Below, piece after piece: positions 1 to 8,677 of a stretch of 64,000 nt of DNA (positions are counted from its first letter, which is position 1; every line of letters starts with the position of its first letter). Position numbers and translations under genes: made by a program. This stretch comes from Piscinibacter sp. HJYY11 (lineage in GTDB: Bacteria; Pseudomonadota; Gammaproteobacteria; Burkholderiales; Burkholderiaceae_C): NCBI RefSeq assembly GCF_016735515.1, contig NZ_JAERQZ010000001.1, positions 4,080,746 to 4,144,745 on the forward strand, in the 5' to 3' direction. The notes below the pieces were generated by a model. The model was not told where the DNA came from. It was given only the letters and a program-made list of their open reading frames with translations, and did not search any database.

Positions 1-1
1 G

Positions 2-220
2 GTGTACTTCGGCGTGCTCTTCGTCATCAACAACGCCATCGGCCTCATCACGCCGCCGGTGGGCACGGTGCTCAGCACCGTGGCCGGTGTCGGCAAGGTC
101 AGCATGGACGCGGTCACGCGCGGCGTGTGGCCGTTCATGCTGGCGCAGTTCGGCGTGATGTTCCTGATGGTCTTCTTCCCCGCACTCGTGACCGTGCCGG
201 CGCGCTGGTTCTACGGCTGA
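2..220 (+). CDS. TRAP transporter large permease (DctM), C-terminal fragment
   Basis: This is the last 72 residues of a DctM-type large membrane subunit of a tripartite ATP-independent periplasmic transporter; the gene begins before the window. The segment INNAIGLITPPVGTVL is the typical DctM C-terminal motif (asparagine, then a TPP turn), followed by one more hydrophobic helix and a short basic end. It ends 29 bases before a DctP binding protein on the same strand, so the permease and its binding protein form one operon with the shikimate/quinate-type genes downstream. The substrate cannot be read from this fragment. The small subunit is presumably further upstream. Confidence 0.85.
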   Translation: MYFGVLFVINNAIGLITPPVGTVLSTVAGVGKVSMDAVTRGVWPFMLAQFGVMFLMVFFPALVTVPARWFYG

Positions 221-249
221 CCCCACATCCCCAACGGAGACAACTCACC

Positions 250-1248
250 ATGAAACGCCTCTTCCTCCAAAGCCTCGTCGCCCTCGCCGCCGTGGCGAGC
301 CTCGGTGCTGCCCACGCGCAGACGCGCACCATCAAGTTCGCCAACCAGAACGCGAAGGGCCATCCCATCGTGCTCGGCATGGAGAAGTTCGCCGAGCTCG
401 TGGAAGCGAAATCGGCCGGCAAGCTCAAGGTCAACATCTTCCCCGGCGGCGCACTCGGCAGCGACCAGGCCAACGTTTCCGCCCTGCAAGGCGGCACGCT
501 GGAGATGGCCTCGATGAACTCGGGCATCTTCGCAAGCATCGTCAAGGACTTTGCGGTCTACGACTTCCCCTTCCTCTTCTCGAACCCGAAGGAAGTGGCG
601 GCCGTCGTCGACGGCGCGGTGGGCCAGCAGCTGCACGCCAAGCTGGAAGAGAAAGGCCTGGTCGGGCTTGCGTACTACGAACTGGGCTTCCGCCAGCTCA
701 CCAACAGCAAGCGCCCGGTCACCAAGGTCGACGACATCGCGGGCCTGAAGCTGCGCGTGATCCCCAACCCGATCAACATCGACTGGGTGACCGCGCTCGG
801 CGCCAACCCCACGCCGCTGCCGTTCCCCGAGCTCTATGCCGCACTCGAGCAGAAGGCGGTCGACGGGCAGGAGAACCCGGTCGCCACCATCCAGGGCGGC
901 AAGTTCTTCGAGGTGCAGAAGTACATGACGCTCACCAACCACCAGTACAACCCGCAGTCGGTGGTGGTGAGCAAGAAGTTCTGGGACTCGCTCTCGGCGG
1001 CCGAACAGAAGATCGTGCGCGATGCGGCGACCGAGTCGGCCAGGTTCCAGCGTGAGCAGTCGCGATCGGCCGCGGCCGGCATCCTCGACGCGCTGAAGAA
1101 AGCCGGCATGCAGGTGAGCGAGCTGCCGCCCGCCGAGATGGCCAAGCTGCGCGACAAGATGAAGCCCGTGATCGCCAAGCACACCGCGAGCGTGGGCGAA
1201 GCGACGGTGAAGGCCGTGCTGGCCGACATCGAGGCGGCGCGGAAGTAA
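250..1248 (+). CDS. TRAP transporter periplasmic binding protein, DctP family
   Basis: Periplasmic solute receptor of 332 residues that would deliver an organic acid to the TRAP permease just upstream. Residues 1-24 are a Sec signal peptide ending in AHAQ. The mature part has the family pattern: KFANQNAKGHP at the start, VNIFPGGALGSD, a central KLRVIPNP segment carrying the conserved arginine that binds the substrate carboxylate in this family, and ALEQKAVDGQENP. The ATG was chosen because GGAGA lies 10 bases upstream and the signal peptide starts there; longer in-frame extensions give no signal peptide. Gene context suggests quinate, shikimate or a related aromatic precursor as ligand; that is inference. 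Confidence 0.9.
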   Translation: MKRLFLQSLVALAAVASLGAAHAQTRTIKFANQNAKGHPIVLGMEKFAELVEAKSAGKLKVNIFPGGALGSDQANVSALQGGTLEMASMNSGIFASIVKDFAVYDFPFLFSNPKEVAAVVDGAVGQQLHAKLEEKGLVGLAYYELGFRQLTNSKRPVTKVDDIAGLKLRVIPNPINIDWVTALGANPTPLPFPELYAALEQKAVDGQENPVATIQGGKFFEVQKYMTLTNHQYNPQSVVVSKKFWDSLSAAEQKIVRDAATESARFQREQSRSAAAGILDALKKAGMQVSELPPAEMAKLRDKMKPVIAKHTASVGEATVKAVLADIEAARK

Positions 1249-1273
1249 CCAGTCCTCCACGGAGCAGTTCATC

Positions 1274-2107
1274 GTGATCGACGGCAGCACCGAGGTCATC
1301 GCGCACCTCGGCTACCCCACCCACGCCTTCAAGGCGCCGCTCGTCTACAACCCCTATTTCGAATCGGCCGGCATCAACGCGGTGGTCGTGCCGATGGGGT
1401 GCCGGCCCGAAGCCTTCGCGTCCACGCTCAAGGGCCTCTTCCAGTTGGAGAACCTGCGCGGCGCGCTGATCACGATGCCGCACAAGGTCAGCGTGGTCGA
1501 GCTGCTCGACGAGGCGACCGCCAGCGTGCGCGTGGCCGGTGCGTGCAATGCGGTCAAGCGCGGGGCCGATGGCCGTCTCATCGGCGACCAGTTCGACGGC
1601 ACGGGCTTCGTGCGCGGCATCGAGCGCAAGGGACTGCGTCTCGCTGGCGCACGGGCGCTGGTGGTGGGATGCGGTGGCGTGGGCTCGGCCATCGCGGCCT
1701 CGCTTGCGGCGGCGAAGGTGGCGCACATCGCGCTGTTCGACCTCAACCCCGCCTCGGCCGACGAGCTGGCACAACGCCTGCACGCGCACTTCGGCGCGGT
1801 CGAGGTGAGCACCGGCCGCCACGACCCGGAGGGCTTCGACCTGGTCGTCAACGCCACGCCGCTGGGCATGAACGCGGGTGATCCGTTGCCCGTGGATGCG
1901 TCGCGCCTCGCGCCCGGCACCTTCGTCGGCGAGGTGGTGATGAGGACCGAGATGACCGCGTTTCTCCAGGCCGCGCAGGCACGCGGCTGCCGGGTGCAGG
2001 TGGGCAGCGACATGCTGTTCGAGATGATCCCGCCGTACCTGGAGTTCTTCGGCTTTCCGACGACGACGCCTGAGCACCTCAGGTCGCTCGCGCGTCTGCA
2101 GTACTAG
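1274..2107 (+). CDS. Shikimate/quinate dehydrogenase family protein (AroE-like)
   Basis: NAD(P)-dependent oxidoreductase of the AroE family, 277 residues, probably oxidising shikimate or quinate to the 3-dehydro form. The substrate domain has the MPHK motif with the catalytic lysine at K71, and the partner aspartate is D108 in GDQFDGTGF. Canonical biosynthetic AroE has N-T-D at that place; here Q-F replaces N-T, as in catabolic or AroE-like paralogues. The nucleotide-binding loop is GCGGVGSA near residue 134. Start is GTG at 1274, with GGAG ending 9 bases upstream; it follows dctP by 25 bases and ends 9 bases before the next gene. Context favours a catabolic rather than biosynthetic role. Confidence 0.85.
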   Translation: MIDGSTEVIAHLGYPTHAFKAPLVYNPYFESAGINAVVVPMGCRPEAFASTLKGLFQLENLRGALITMPHKVSVVELLDEATASVRVAGACNAVKRGADGRLIGDQFDGTGFVRGIERKGLRLAGARALVVGCGGVGSAIAASLAAAKVAHIALFDLNPASADELAQRLHAHFGAVEVSTGRHDPEGFDLVVNATPLGMNAGDPLPVDASRLAPGTFVGEVVMRTEMTAFLQAAQARGCRVQVGSDMLFEMIPPYLEFFGFPTTTPEHLRSLARLQY

Positions 2108-2116
2108 GAGGTTGTC

Positions 2117-3037
2117 ATGAGCGACCTGCTTCTGGACCCCGTTCGTGCACGCGAGCCCGTGCAGGCCTCGTTCAGCGACGAGCACAATCCGCTCGGGCTG
2201 AACGGCATCGAGTTCGTCGAATACGCCACCTCCGCGCCGCAGGCCCTGGGCCAGGTGCTGGAGATGATGGGCTTCCGCCCGGTGGCACGCCACCGCTCGC
2301 GCGAGGTGATGCTGTACCGCCAGGGCGGCCTCAACCTCATCGTCAACGCGCACCCGGTGGCCGGCACCGAGGCACCTTCCACCGCACCGGCCACGCCCAC
2401 CATCAGCGCCATCGCCCTGCGCGTGCGCAATGCCAACGAGGTGCACCGCCACGTGCTCGAGCGCGGCGGCTGGGACGCGCCCACCCATCCGCGCGCGATG
2501 GAGCTCAACATTCCCGCCATCCACGGCGTGGGCGGCAGCCGCATACACTTCGTCGACCGCTACCGCGAGTTCTCGATCTACGACGTGGACTTCGTGCCCA
2601 TCCCGTCGGTCGAGTCGAAGCCGGCCGGCATCCCGGGCCTGCACTTCTTCGGCGTCGTGCAGTACATCGGCTTCGGGCGCAGCGCCGACTGGATCGAGTT
2701 CTACGCCGAGCTGCTGGGCACCACGCTGATCCCTGACGAGCAGCGCTTCGGCATCCTGCCGGCGGGCAAGCTGCTGCAGGCACCGGCCACCGAGCCGGCC
2801 AACGGCTTCATGCTGCAACTGGTGGAGCCGCCGCTCGATGCGGTGTCGCCGGCCGAGCAGTTCCAGCGCATCGGCCTCGGCGTGCCCGACGTGCTGGCCG
2901 CGGTGCGCACGCTGCGCGCCCTCGGCATGGAGTTCGTGGAGACCGACGCCGCGCACACCGAGCGGCGCGGTGCGCTCACGAAGACCTACCTCGGTGGCGT
3001 GGCCTTCGAGCTCGTGCAAAGCGGGGCCGCGCCATGA
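2117..3037 (+). CDS. HPPD-like / VOC-fold protein (QuiC C-domain homologue)
   Basis: Protein of 306 residues with two vicinal-oxygen-chelate halves, resembling 4-hydroxyphenylpyruvate dioxygenase. HPPD enzymes bind iron with two histidines and a glutamate. By hand alignment the ligands here would be H176 (GLHFFG), R251 in FQRIGLG where a histidine is expected, and E298 (FELVQ), so the iron site looks incomplete. In Pseudomonas QuiC an HPPD-like domain is fused to the C-terminus of the dehydroshikimate dehydratase domain; here the two parts are separate genes, and this one comes first. AGGAGG sits 5 bases before the ATG. The end overlaps the next gene by 4 bases, which suggests translational coupling and an associated subunit. 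True HPPD activity is doubtful. Confidence 0.75.
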   Translation: MSDLLLDPVRAREPVQASFSDEHNPLGLNGIEFVEYATSAPQALGQVLEMMGFRPVARHRSREVMLYRQGGLNLIVNAHPVAGTEAPSTAPATPTISAIALRVRNANEVHRHVLERGGWDAPTHPRAMELNIPAIHGVGGSRIHFVDRYREFSIYDVDFVPIPSVESKPAGIPGLHFFGVVQYIGFGRSADWIEFYAELLGTTLIPDEQRFGILPAGKLLQAPATEPANGFMLQLVEPPLDAVSPAEQFQRIGLGVPDVLAAVRTLRALGMEFVETDAAHTERRGALTKTYLGGVAFELVQSGAAP

Positions 3038-3930
3038 CACCGGTCTTCGGCTTCGGCATGGACACCATCAGCCTGGCCGGGCCGCTGGAGGCCAAGCTCG
3101 AGGCCATGTGTGCCGCCGGCTTCGACCAGGTGATGCTGAAGGCCAACGACCTCGTCGGCCATCCGCAAGGCTGGCGTGCCGCGGTGGCGGCGGTGAAGGC
3201 GAGCGGCATGCGCGGCACCGGCTTCCAGGTGCTGCGCGACTTCGAGGGCCTGAGTGGCCACCTGCACCACTACAAGCTCGACATCGCGAAGACCATGCTC
3301 GAGATGTGCGCCGCGCTCGGCTGCGACGTGCTGCTCGCCTGTTCGTCCACGTCGACACACGCGAGCACCGACCTCGACCACATCGCGCGCGACCTGCGCA
3401 AGCTCGCGATGCTCGCCATCCCGCACGGCATCCGCATCGCCTACGAAGGCCTGTCGTGGGGCCGCACGGTCAACGAGTACACCACCGCGTGGGACGTGGT
3501 GAGCCGCGCCGACTGCCCCAACCTCGGCCTGTGCTTCGACTCCTTCCACGCGCTGGCCGCGAAGACGCCGCTCGACGCCATCGACGAGATCGACCCCGAG
3601 AAGATCTTCCTCGTGCAGCTGTCCGACTTCATGTGGCAGGAGACGCGAACCTTCGAGGAGCGCATGGCCACCGCGCGCACCTTCCGCGTGTTCCCGGGCG
3701 AGGGCGTGCACACCGCCACGGTGGTGGAGATGGTGCGGCGGCTCGATGCGCTCGGCTACGCGGGCGACTACAGCTTTGAGGTGTTCAACGACGACTACGT
3801 GCAGATGCCGCTGCCGATGGTGTGCGAACGCGCCTGGCGCTCCGCGCAGTGGCTGGCCGATGACGTGCTGAGGCGTGCCGCGCCGCAGCCCAACCAACTC
3901 CGTTTGCGGCAGGCGCAGCGGCAAGGCTAG
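3034..3930 (+). CDS. TIM-barrel 3-dehydroshikimate dehydratase-like protein
   Basis: Xylose-isomerase-like TIM barrel of 298 residues, most like the dehydratase domain of QuiC, which converts 3-dehydroshikimate to protocatechuate. The expected metal and active-site residues are present at family spacing: E138 (YEGLSWG), D169 and H172 (CFDSFH), Q195 (VQLSD) and E249 (SFEVFND). The ATG overlaps the stop of the HPPD-like gene, so both are probably made in equal amounts. With the dehydrogenase and transporter upstream, this would form a short route from quinate or shikimate to protocatechuate. Assignment to the sugar isomerase/epimerase superfamily is secure; the exact substrate is inferred from context. 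Confidence 0.8.
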   Translation: MTPVFGFGMDTISLAGPLEAKLEAMCAAGFDQVMLKANDLVGHPQGWRAAVAAVKASGMRGTGFQVLRDFEGLSGHLHHYKLDIAKTMLEMCAALGCDVLLACSSTSTHASTDLDHIARDLRKLAMLAIPHGIRIAYEGLSWGRTVNEYTTAWDVVSRADCPNLGLCFDSFHALAAKTPLDAIDEIDPEKIFLVQLSDFMWQETRTFEERMATARTFRVFPGEGVHTATVVEMVRRLDALGYAGDYSFEVFNDDYVQMPLPMVCERAWRSAQWLADDVLRRAAPQPNQLRLRQAQRQG

Positions 3931-4048
3931 ACCCCGACCCACACCCCTTTCACCACCCCGGGCGACATGGCTCCAGCGCCCGGGCAGGGCGTTCTTTTGC
4001 CCGGCGCTTTTCAACGGACCACCCCATTCCAAGACCAGGAGATCCTTC

Positions 4049-5137
4049 ATGAACGCACGTTTCCTCAAACCCGTGGCGCTGGCCGCGGCAATGCTCGCCT
4101 CGGGCGGTGCCCACGCGCAATCGAGCGTCACGCTCTACGGCCTGCTCGACCTCGGCCTCAACCACTACAAGCCCGGCAGCGCCTCGGGCGGCGCGAGCGT
4201 GTGGCGCCTCAACGATGGCGTGGTCAACGGCCTCAACGGCTCGCGCTGGGGCATCCGCGTCAGCGAAGACCTGGGCGGCGGCCTGAAGGCCAACGCCGTG
4301 GCCGAGAGCGGCCTCAACGCCGACACCGGCGCCTTGGGGCAGGGGGGTCTCGCCTTCGGCCGCCAGGTGTTCGTCGGCCTGTCGCAGGCGTCGCTCGGCG
4401 AGCTGCGCCTGGGCCGCCAGTACATCCTCTCCGACTCGGTGATGGGCATGACCAACCCCTACGGCAACGCCTCGGTGGCCAACCCCGGCACGGCCAGCAC
4501 CAACGTCGGCCGCAACCTGCCCTTCTGGCTGAACGCGCCACGCGCCAACAACGTGATCCAGCTCGCCACGCCCAACCTCGGCGGCTTCGTCGGCACGCTG
4601 CAGGTGGCGCCGGGCGAAGGCACCGCCGATCGCTTCCACGGCGTGCGGGCCGGCTATGGCGCGGGCGCGTTCAACATCGCCGCGTCCTACGAGTGGAACG
4701 AATCGCGCGCCACGGGCGCCGACACCAACAAGTCGCTCACGGTCGGCGCCAACTACAACTTCGGCGTGCTGAAGCTGCTCGGCGGCATCCAGATGAACAC
4801 CGACCTCGCGCTCGGGGCCGGCAACGGTGCCTTCATCGGCAGCAACCTCATCGTCACCGGCCCCGGCGGCAGCTTCACCGCCGACGAGATCAACGGCTAC
4901 ACCCTCGGCGTGCAGGTGCCGGTCGGCCAGCTCACGCTGGGCGCCAACTACACCGGCGTGAAGTACGAGAACGCCGCCGGCAGCAACGCCACCCTGGGCA
5001 AGGCCGCGGTGATGGGCTGGTATGCGCTGTCGAAGAGCACCTTCCTGTACTCGGGCCTGTCGTTCTCGACCGGGGACCTGAAGGACCACATCAGCGAGAA
5101 CCGGGTGTTCCAGCTCGGCCTGCGCATGGCTTGGTAA
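4049..5137 (+). CDS. Gram-negative porin (Burkholderia type)
   Basis: Outer-membrane trimeric beta-barrel porin, 362 residues. Residues 1-23 are a signal peptide ending AHAQ; the mature protein opens with SSVTLYGLLDLGLNHY, the hallmark of betaproteobacterial porins. Alternating beta-strand patterns run throughout, with a long glycine/asparagine loop near residues 130-165, and the last strand ends in RMAW (the family usually ends in phenylalanine). AGGAG lies 8 bases before the ATG. It follows the dehydratase gene after about 120 bases in the same direction, so it probably serves uptake of the operon's substrate, though it may have its own promoter. No specificity can be assigned from sequence. 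Confidence 0.9.
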   Translation: MNARFLKPVALAAAMLASGGAHAQSSVTLYGLLDLGLNHYKPGSASGGASVWRLNDGVVNGLNGSRWGIRVSEDLGGGLKANAVAESGLNADTGALGQGGLAFGRQVFVGLSQASLGELRLGRQYILSDSVMGMTNPYGNASVANPGTASTNVGRNLPFWLNAPRANNVIQLATPNLGGFVGTLQVAPGEGTADRFHGVRAGYGAGAFNIAASYEWNESRATGADTNKSLTVGANYNFGVLKLLGGIQMNTDLALGAGNGAFIGSNLIVTGPGGSFTADEINGYTLGVQVPVGQLTLGANYTGVKYENAAGSNATLGKAAVMGWYALSKSTFLYSGLSFSTGDLKDHISENRVFQLGLRMAW

Positions 5138-5147
5138 AGGGGGCTCA

Positions 5148-7484
5148 TCAGGGCTGCGAACGCGCGTCGCGCAACTGCGGGTTGTCGCGCAGCAAGGTTC
5201 TCGCACCCTGGTCACCGCCGGAAGCCGCGCGTTGTAGCCAGCGCGCGGCTTCCGCTTCGTCACGCGGCATCAATTCGCCCTTGAGCAACTGCTCACCCAG
5301 GTAGGCCTGCGATCGCACGGCCCCCAGTTCGGCCGCCTGCCGCGTGGCGATGAGTGACTCTTTCTGGCGCCCGACTTGCCACAGCACGTGCGCCATGTGG
5401 GCATGCACCGAGCTGTTGTCCGGAGCGGCCACCGCCGAGCTTTCCAGCAAGGGCAGGGCGATGTCGAACTGCTTGCGCTGCGTGTGGATGCGCGCCGCTT
5501 CAAGCTGGGCCAGGGCCATGTCTTCGGCATAGGGCTTGAGCGACTCGGCCTCGCGGAAGAGCGCCAGCGCACCGTCCTGGTCCTTCTGACGCTGAAGGGC
5601 CCACGCACGCCGCGTGAGTTGGATGGCGCGCAAGGTGCGAAGCGTGTTGTCCGGCATGCCGGCCTTCTCGCATTCGTCGACGAAGGCGGCGATGGCCGGG
5701 AGATCGTTCCCGAGCATCGCGAGGTATTTGCGCGTCAGCGCGAGGCTGCCGGGGTCCACCTTCAGGCCCCGGTCCAGCAACCGTCGCAGTTCCTCGCGCT
5801 GCTGTCTGTAGCGGGCGGCGTCCATCATGTGCAGGAAAGACAGCAAGGGCTTGGCCGTGAGCCGGGTCGAGTGCTCCAGGTCGGCGATCTGCTGGTCGGT
5901 CACCTGCTCGACGTTGTCGCGCGGCGAAACCCATTGCTCGAAGCCCGCGCCATGCAGGCGCTCGGCCTGGAACCTGCGATGCACGCCGCGCGCGAGGTAG
6001 GCGGGGTACGACGAGGGGAAACTCGCGATCCACGCGTCGAACAGCGCATCGAGCTCCGGGTTGGGGTCATAGAAGTTGCGATAGGCGGCCAGGAGTTCGA
6101 CCGAGTCGATCTCGCGCTGCTCGAAGCGTTGCTGCAGGCGGCCGAGGTGGGCATCAAGCTCGTCGTAGCGCTGCGCGATCAGCAACTGCAGCAGCGGCCC
6201 CCGGCGTTCGGGGGCGTAGGCGGCGAGTGCGAGCGCTCTGCGAATGGCATCCGTGGGGCTCAAGGCACAGGGGCGCACCTCGGTCCAGGCCCAGCCCAGG
6301 CGGCCGCTGCGTTCGAGCACGCAGACCGTTTCACCCGGGCTCACGTTGTTGAAGGCGGTGAGCGGGACGTGGACCTGACGCGCTTTCCCCTTGGCAGTGA
6401 CCGGGTCGAGCTTCAGCGTGAAGGTGCGCCAGCGTTCGCCGCTCCAGCGCTTGAAGGTCACCACCGAGGGTTCGGATGCGGTCGCGGGTGCGTGGTCCAG
6501 GTGCACATTGAGCATCACGAGCAGCGCGCCCGCGTAGAGGCACACGAAGGGGAGGGCGGCCCACCGCTGCGCACCCGGTGTGCCATCGGCTGCGGCGGAC
6601 CAGGCCCAGGCGCCCAGCACGGCGCCGGCTGCAAGGGCGGGCAGCACCACCTCGATCCACTGCTGCATCTCGACCTCCATGCCCTGCCGCGCGGCGAGTA
6701 CCACGCTGGCCACCGCCAGCAACGGGTAGAGGCTCGGGCGCAGGTCGTGCGGTGAGACGTCGATGCGAATTCGCCGGCGTGACAGCGTGGCGACCAGCAG
6801 CACGAGCAGCGGTACGGCGGCCACGGCAAACAGCGGCCAGTCGAGGTGGCGGTGACTGAGGAGCGAGGCCATGGTCAAGGCCGAGAGCACGAACACCGCG
6901 ACACGGGTCGCCGTCGCATGACGCGCCGCGCGCGTGAGACGCTCATCGGGGGTGGCGCCCCATGCGCGATCGTGCTGCACGACTTTCCGGGCGGCCATGC
7001 GGTCTTGCAGGTCCAGGTCAGGGAACCGCAGCAGCCAGGCATCGAAGGCGTCGTCGCGCTCCAGTCGGCTGCTCAGCGGCACGCTGCGTCCGGCCTGCAG
7101 CACCAGCTTGAGGCCGCTGTGGGTGCGGCGCCAGCCGGCGATCTGCGTGCACTCGATGCTGCGCGTCGCCCACAGGCCGCGCACGTCGATCGCGTCGGCG
7201 GTCAGGACGACCTCGTGCGTGGCCACCCCGACCAGCCCTTTCAGGCCGAAGAGGGCGAGCGCGGCGCAACCGATGGTGAGCACGGTGCCGACCTCTGGCG
7301 GCAAGGACTTGAGCCCGGGGCCGAGGTGCTGGAAGGCGATCAGTCCTGCAGCGGCCGCCAGCAATGCCAGCGAGAACAACCCCAGCAGCGCGCGCCACGT
7401 CGACTCCAGCCGGTAGCGCCGCGGGTAGGCCGAGCGGTCGAACACGGGCATGTCGACCTCTGTGTCTCGGTTTTTTTCAACCAT
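5148..7484 (-). CDS. Large membrane-anchored TPR/Sel1 protein with DUF4034-like region
   Basis: Unfamiliar protein of 778 residues. Hydrophobic segments near residues 33-90 and 190-345 predict about eight membrane helices. The following soluble half has a region like DUF4034 (residues about 440-570: helical, with FDAWIASFPSSYPAYLARG), then TPR-type helices (about 600-720) and a Sel1-like repeat (AYLGEQLLKGELMPRDEAEAA split at about 735-760). No catalytic motif is visible. It converges on the porin gene with a gap of 10 bases and diverges from the sigma factor gene. A second possible start lies 11 codons in, at MPVFDRS. Function unknown; a scaffold or envelope-associated protein is plausible. 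Confidence 0.7.
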   Translation of the reverse strand: MVEKNRDTEVDMPVFDRSAYPRRYRLESTWRALLGLFSLALLAAAAGLIAFQHLGPGLKSLPPEVGTVLTIGCAALALFGLKGLVGVATHEVVLTADAIDVRGLWATRSIECTQIAGWRRTHSGLKLVLQAGRSVPLSSRLERDDAFDAWLLRFPDLDLQDRMAARKVVQHDRAWGATPDERLTRAARHATATRVAVFVLSALTMASLLSHRHLDWPLFAVAAVPLLVLLVATLSRRRIRIDVSPHDLRPSLYPLLAVASVVLAARQGMEVEMQQWIEVVLPALAAGAVLGAWAWSAAADGTPGAQRWAALPFVCLYAGALLVMLNVHLDHAPATASEPSVVTFKRWSGERWRTFTLKLDPVTAKGKARQVHVPLTAFNNVSPGETVCVLERSGRLGWAWTEVRPCALSPTDAIRRALALAAYAPERRGPLLQLLIAQRYDELDAHLGRLQQRFEQREIDSVELLAAYRNFYDPNPELDALFDAWIASFPSSYPAYLARGVHRRFQAERLHGAGFEQWVSPRDNVEQVTDQQIADLEHSTRLTAKPLLSFLHMMDAARYRQQREELRRLLDRGLKVDPGSLALTRKYLAMLGNDLPAIAAFVDECEKAGMPDNTLRTLRAIQLTRRAWALQRQKDQDGALALFREAESLKPYAEDMALAQLEAARIHTQRKQFDIALPLLESSAVAAPDNSSVHAHMAHVLWQVGRQKESLIATRQAAELGAVRSQAYLGEQLLKGELMPRDEAEAARWLQRAASGGDQGARTLLRDNPQLRDARSQP

Positions 7485-7542
7485 CTGGCATGCCTCCCTG
7501 ACAAGCTCGGCCGGATTCTTCCACGCCCGTCAGAATGCGCCG

Positions 7543-8574
7543 ATGTCGCTCTCCCCGTCTCCTGCCGAGCCTGATGAGCTCTTTCGTGCACGTGCCGGCG
7601 ACACCGCCGCCTTCGACCGCCTCGTCGCCCCGCACCGCCACCGGCTGCATCGCCACTGCTACCGCATGCTCGGCTCGCCGCACGATGCCGACGACGCGTT
7701 GCAGGAGACGCTGCTCGCCGCCTGGCGCGGGCTCGCGTCGTTCGAGGGGCGCAGTGCGCTCGGCACCTGGCTGTACCAGATCAGCACCCACGTCTGCCTG
7801 CGTCTGATCTCGCAGCGGCCGTGGCGGCGCGAGTCGCCCGACCACGCGCCGCCGCTGCACACGACGGCCGAGCTGGGCGAGATGGTCACCGGGCCGATCT
7901 GGCTGGAGCCCCTGCCGGACGACGACGCCCCGTGGCGGGGCGAGGCGCATGAAGACCCGGCGGCCACGCTCGCACGCCGCGAGAGCGTGGCGCTCGCCTT
8001 CGTCGCCGCCTTGCAGCATCTGCCAGGGACGCAGCGCGCGGTGCTGCTGCTGCGCGAGGTGCTGGAGTACTCGGCAGCGGAGGTCGCCGACATGCTCGAC
8101 ACCTCGGTCGCGTCGGTCAACAGTGCGCTGCAGCGCGCGCAGAAGACGGTGAGGGAGCGGCTGCCCGCGGTGTCGCAGCCGGCCGAGCTGCTGTCGCTCG
8201 GTGAAGACGGCCTGCAGCGGCTGCTGGGCGACTTCCTCAGCGCCTGGGATGCGCGCAACGTGCAGGCGCTGGTGCGCCTCTTCACCGACGACGTGCGCTT
8301 CACCATGCCGCCGCTGCCCTCGTGGTTCGACGGGGTGGCAGACGTGGAGAAGTTCATCGCCGAGCGGGTGTTCGCCACACCGTGGCGCATGCGGCCGCTG
8401 TGGGCCAACGGCCAGCCGGGCTATGCCTGCTACATGAAGGCCGAGGGCGACGACCGTTTCCGGCTTGGCGCCATCACCCTGCTGAGCGTGCGTGGGGGCC
8501 GCATCGCTGGCTTGCACAGCTTCCTCGACCCTGCGCTCTATCGCCGCTTCGGGCTTGACGAAGAGCTTTCCTGA
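7543..8574 (+). CDS. ECF RNA polymerase sigma factor with SnoaL-like C-terminal domain
   Basis: Extracytoplasmic-function sigma factor of about 343 residues. Region 2 is seen in CYRMLGSPHDADDALQETLLAAWRG split around residues 40-65, and region 4 in EVLEYSAAEVADMLDTSVASVNSALQRA near residue 180. The last 120 residues (from LLGDFLSAWDARNV) form an NTF2/SnoaL-like domain, as in the SigX5-type ECF group, where such a tail replaces a separate anti-sigma factor. The ATG was chosen because it begins the conserved N-terminus; an upstream in-frame start would run into the divergent gene's leader. No strong ribosome binding site is visible. A DHFR-family gene follows on the same strand and may be part of the regulon. 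Confidence 0.85.
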   Translation: MSLSPSPAEPDELFRARAGDTAAFDRLVAPHRHRLHRHCYRMLGSPHDADDALQETLLAAWRGLASFEGRSALGTWLYQISTHVCLRLISQRPWRRESPDHAPPLHTTAELGEMVTGPIWLEPLPDDDAPWRGEAHEDPAATLARRESVALAFVAALQHLPGTQRAVLLLREVLEYSAAEVADMLDTSVASVNSALQRAQKTVRERLPAVSQPAELLSLGEDGLQRLLGDFLSAWDARNVQALVRLFTDDVRFTMPPLPSWFDGVADVEKFIAERVFATPWRMRPLWANGQPGYACYMKAEGDDRFRLGAITLLSVRGGRIAGLHSFLDPALYRRFGLDEELS

Positions 8575-8677
8575 CGCGACCGATGAGTTTTCGCTTCGCC
8601 GTGTCTCTCAGTGGTTGACGCCCCCGGATCGGCCGGGCGGTGCATCCCTGCAGACCACGGAAAGGTGATCGCTCATC

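Noticed and set aside
932..3040. A long open frame on the minus strand opposite the catabolic operon.
   Set aside because: It has the composition of a high-GC shadow frame (rich in His, Arg, Val, Glu repeats) and covers well-identified genes on the other strand.
5376..6755. A long plus-strand open frame inside the membrane TPR protein gene.
   Set aside because: The minus-strand protein has membrane helices and TPR repeats; the plus-strand frame gives a low-complexity product without any motif.
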